Positions 14,656 through 15,467 of a DNA stretch of 15,467 nucleotides are shown here, piece after piece (the stretch's first letter is position 1; each line of letters opens with the position of its first letter). Location: assembly GCA_043812795.1 (NCBI GenBank), contig JBDRLU010000047.1, positions 1 through 15,467 on the forward strand, read 5' to 3'. The notes beneath the pieces are model-generated. The model was not told the DNA's origin. It saw only the letters and a list, made by a program, of their open reading frames with translations, and searched no databases. Both the position numbers and the translations under genes were made by a program. Source of the DNA: JBDRLU01 sp043812795. GTDB taxonomy: Bacteria; Chloroflexota; Dehalococcoidia; Dehalococcoidales; UBA2162.

Positions 14656-14703
14656 CGAGGGTATGCCAAGTGATGGGTTTCCCCATTCTTAGGCATACCC
14701 TCG
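14656..14703. terminator. bidirectional hairpin terminator
   Basis: A perfect 12-bp inverted repeat (14656-14667 with 14692-14703) encloses a smaller 5-bp hairpin (14673-14677 with 14682-14686). It lies between the convergent lactonase-like (+) and zinc-ribbon (-) genes. On the minus strand the stem is followed by AATTTTAT, fitting rho-independent termination; the plus-strand tail CTCTT is weaker. Confidence 0.75.
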
Positions 14704-14716
14704 CTCTTACTCCGTA

Positions 14717-15019
14717 TTAACGACTTACTTTGACTTTACGGTAGCAATCGCTACAGTAAACCGGTCTATCGCCACGGGGTTCGAAGGGTACTTCGGTGTC
14801 CTTGCCACATTCGGCACAGACCGCGGGAAACATCTGGCGTCGGGACTGGTAGTTACCACCACTGCCACTACGCTCTGTTTTCCTGGCCTGACGGCATGTC
14901 GGACAACGCTTGGGCTCGTTAGTGAAACCCTTGGTCTGGAAGAACTCCTGTTCTTCAGCCGTGAAGGTGAAAGTAGCCCCACAATCCGAGCACTGGAGTG
15001 ATTTGTCCTGAAAACTCAC
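14717..15019 (-). CDS. double zinc-ribbon protein
   Basis: A 100-residue protein with two treble-clef/zinc-ribbon modules. The first uses C10-x-x-C13 and C39-x-x-C42 (probable zinc-ribbon domain type: CSDCG, then FFQTKGFTNEPKRCPTC). The second uses C68-x-x-C71 and C89-x-x-C92 in a CAECGK-TEVPFEP-RPVYCSDC arrangement. A basic Gly/Ser/Arg linker (about 46-62) joins them. Such small proteins are common in Chloroflexota and related phyla and are thought to bind zinc and probably nucleic acid; no specific function is established. The start is GTG at 15017-15019 with a strong GAGGAGGT ribosome binding site. Upstream there is a near-consensus minus-strand promoter and a leader of about 100 nt that can fold over the ribosome binding site, so expression may be controlled at translation. 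Confidence 0.85.
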   Translation of the reverse strand: MSFQDKSLQCSDCGATFTFTAEEQEFFQTKGFTNEPKRCPTCRQARKTERSGSGGNYQSRRQMFPAVCAECGKDTEVPFEPRGDRPVYCSDCYRKVKVSR

Positions 15020-15066
15020 TGGATGACCTCCTCTTTTATTATTTTAGCTAGAATTCCGGTCATCCA
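15020..15066 (-). promoter_or_regulatory. leader hairpin overlapping the zinc-ribbon ribosome binding site
   Basis: A 9-bp perfect inverted repeat (15020-15028 with 15058-15066, 29-nt loop). In the minus-strand mRNA the 3' arm covers the last bases of the GAGGAGGT ribosome binding site and runs up to the GTG start, so folding would hide the translation start. This could be a thermosensor-like or protein-bound switch. Confidence 0.45.
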
Positions 15067-15128
15067 ATGCTGGTAAATCTGAATGATTCGAAGCCTGTAA
15101 TAACCAAGACCTACACTAATTATTTACC

Positions 15129-15157
15129 ATTATACACCATTAGCGGACAATTAGCAA
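15129..15157 (-). promoter_or_regulatory. sigma70-type promoter of the zinc-ribbon gene
   Basis: On the minus strand, TTGCTA (15152-15157) and a perfect TATAAT (15129-15134) are separated by 17 nt. Transcription would start near 15122, leaving a leader of about 100 nt before the GTG. Confidence 0.65.
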
Positions 15158-15258
15158 ATTTTGATTTCGGGGTGGTACGAAACGGAATCGGGAGGGAGGA
15201 AGGTAAGACTAAAAGGAGTTACCAGCCAACTTTAAGTAAAAGAATAATTGAAAATTGC

Positions 15259-15287
15259 TTGACAAATTTCTCACTAACGGGTAAAGT
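15259..15287 (+). promoter_or_regulatory. promoter of the 5S rRNA gene
   Basis: TTGACA at 15259-15264 and TAAAGT at 15282-15287 are separated by 17 nt. The start would be about 15294, some 17 nt before the mature 5' end of 5S rRNA. Confidence 0.7.
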
Positions 15288-15310
15288 TAATAATCGGTCT
15301 GAAAAGAATA

Positions 15311-15435
15311 GCCTCTTGGTGATTAGAGCGAAGTGGCCCCACCCGTTCCCATCCCGAACACGGAAGTGAAACGCTTCAGCGCAGACGATACTTAGAGGAT
15401 ACCCTCTTGTGGAAAATATGCCGCTGCCAGGAGGC
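15311..15435 (+). rRNA. rrf: 5S ribosomal RNA
   Basis: A 5S rRNA of about 125 nt. The conserved loop region CCCATCCCGAACACGGAAGT (15349-15368) is clear. The ends form helix I: 15311-15319 pairs with 15427-15435 over nine positions, including one G-U. No 23S rRNA sequence lies upstream in this window, and a near-consensus promoter sits directly in front, so this 5S gene appears to be transcribed on its own. A 23S gene beyond the right edge is not excluded, but it would be an unusual order. The 32 nt after it show no clear terminator. Confidence 0.93.
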
Positions 15436-15467
15436 TTTAGAATACTCTATTCCAAATAGTGGTGTCT

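Noticed and set aside
15067..15369. 100-residue plus-strand reading frame
   Set aside because: It runs into the 5S rRNA gene, overlaps two predicted promoters, has no ribosome binding site and has no protein-like motif.

Overview
The window is a 15.5 kb bacterial chromosomal segment, apparently from an anaerobic or environmental lineage. Dehalococcoidia-like Chloroflexota is my best guess, at moderate confidence. The reasons are the gene mix (GH3-family adenylating enzyme, B12-dependent acyl-CoA mutase with a separate cobalamin subunit, UGSC-type selenoprotein, double zinc-ribbon protein), frequent GTG/TTG starts with strong GGAGG ribosome binding sites, and a 5S rRNA gene with its own promoter and no 23S in the 15 kb upstream. 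I see no insertion sequence, phage gene, tRNA or CRISPR array.

Layout. 67-660 (-) is a pyruvate-kinase C-terminal-domain-like protein. Divergent from it are a small membrane protein (802-1182) and a DinB-fold protein (1290-1778). A strong sigma70-type promoter (1850-1879) precedes a same-strand run to 9105: SAM methyltransferase, GH3-like acyl-adenylating enzyme, a nine-helix membrane histidine kinase with GAF domain, an OmpR-type response regulator, and a soluble GAF-PAS-PAS kinase. Gaps are 29 nt or less and some genes overlap, so this looks like one operon joining an acid-activating enzyme to signalling. A 48-residue single-helix membrane peptide (9135-9281, -) with a good ribosome binding site closes this part.

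The second part starts at a promoter (9495-9523) in front of a B12-dependent acyl-CoA mutase large subunit (9560-11297), broken by one extra T at 10061-10064, and its cobalamin-binding subunit (11310-11702). A 91-residue protein of unknown role (11745-12020, -) follows.

The most interesting locus is 12197-13894. An ordinary gene caller would split it in two at an in-frame TGA (12494-12496). The reading continues in the same frame as a UGSC-family thiol/selenol protein. The TGA lies in a Cys-Sec-Gly-Ala-Cys context, and a hairpin with the features of a bacterial SECIS follows it at the right distance. I read it as a 565-residue selenoprotein in which a UGSC domain is fused to a roughly 370-residue domain of unknown function. 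It is coupled (1-nt gap) to a lactonase-like metallo-beta-lactamase-fold hydrolase (13896-14621). The pair looks like a redox/hydrolase module of unknown substrate.

A bidirectional hairpin terminator (14656-14703) separates this from a convergent zinc-ribbon gene (14717-15019, -). That gene has a leader of about 100 nt that can fold over its own ribosome binding site. The window ends with a 5S rRNA gene (15311-15435) behind its own near-consensus promoter.
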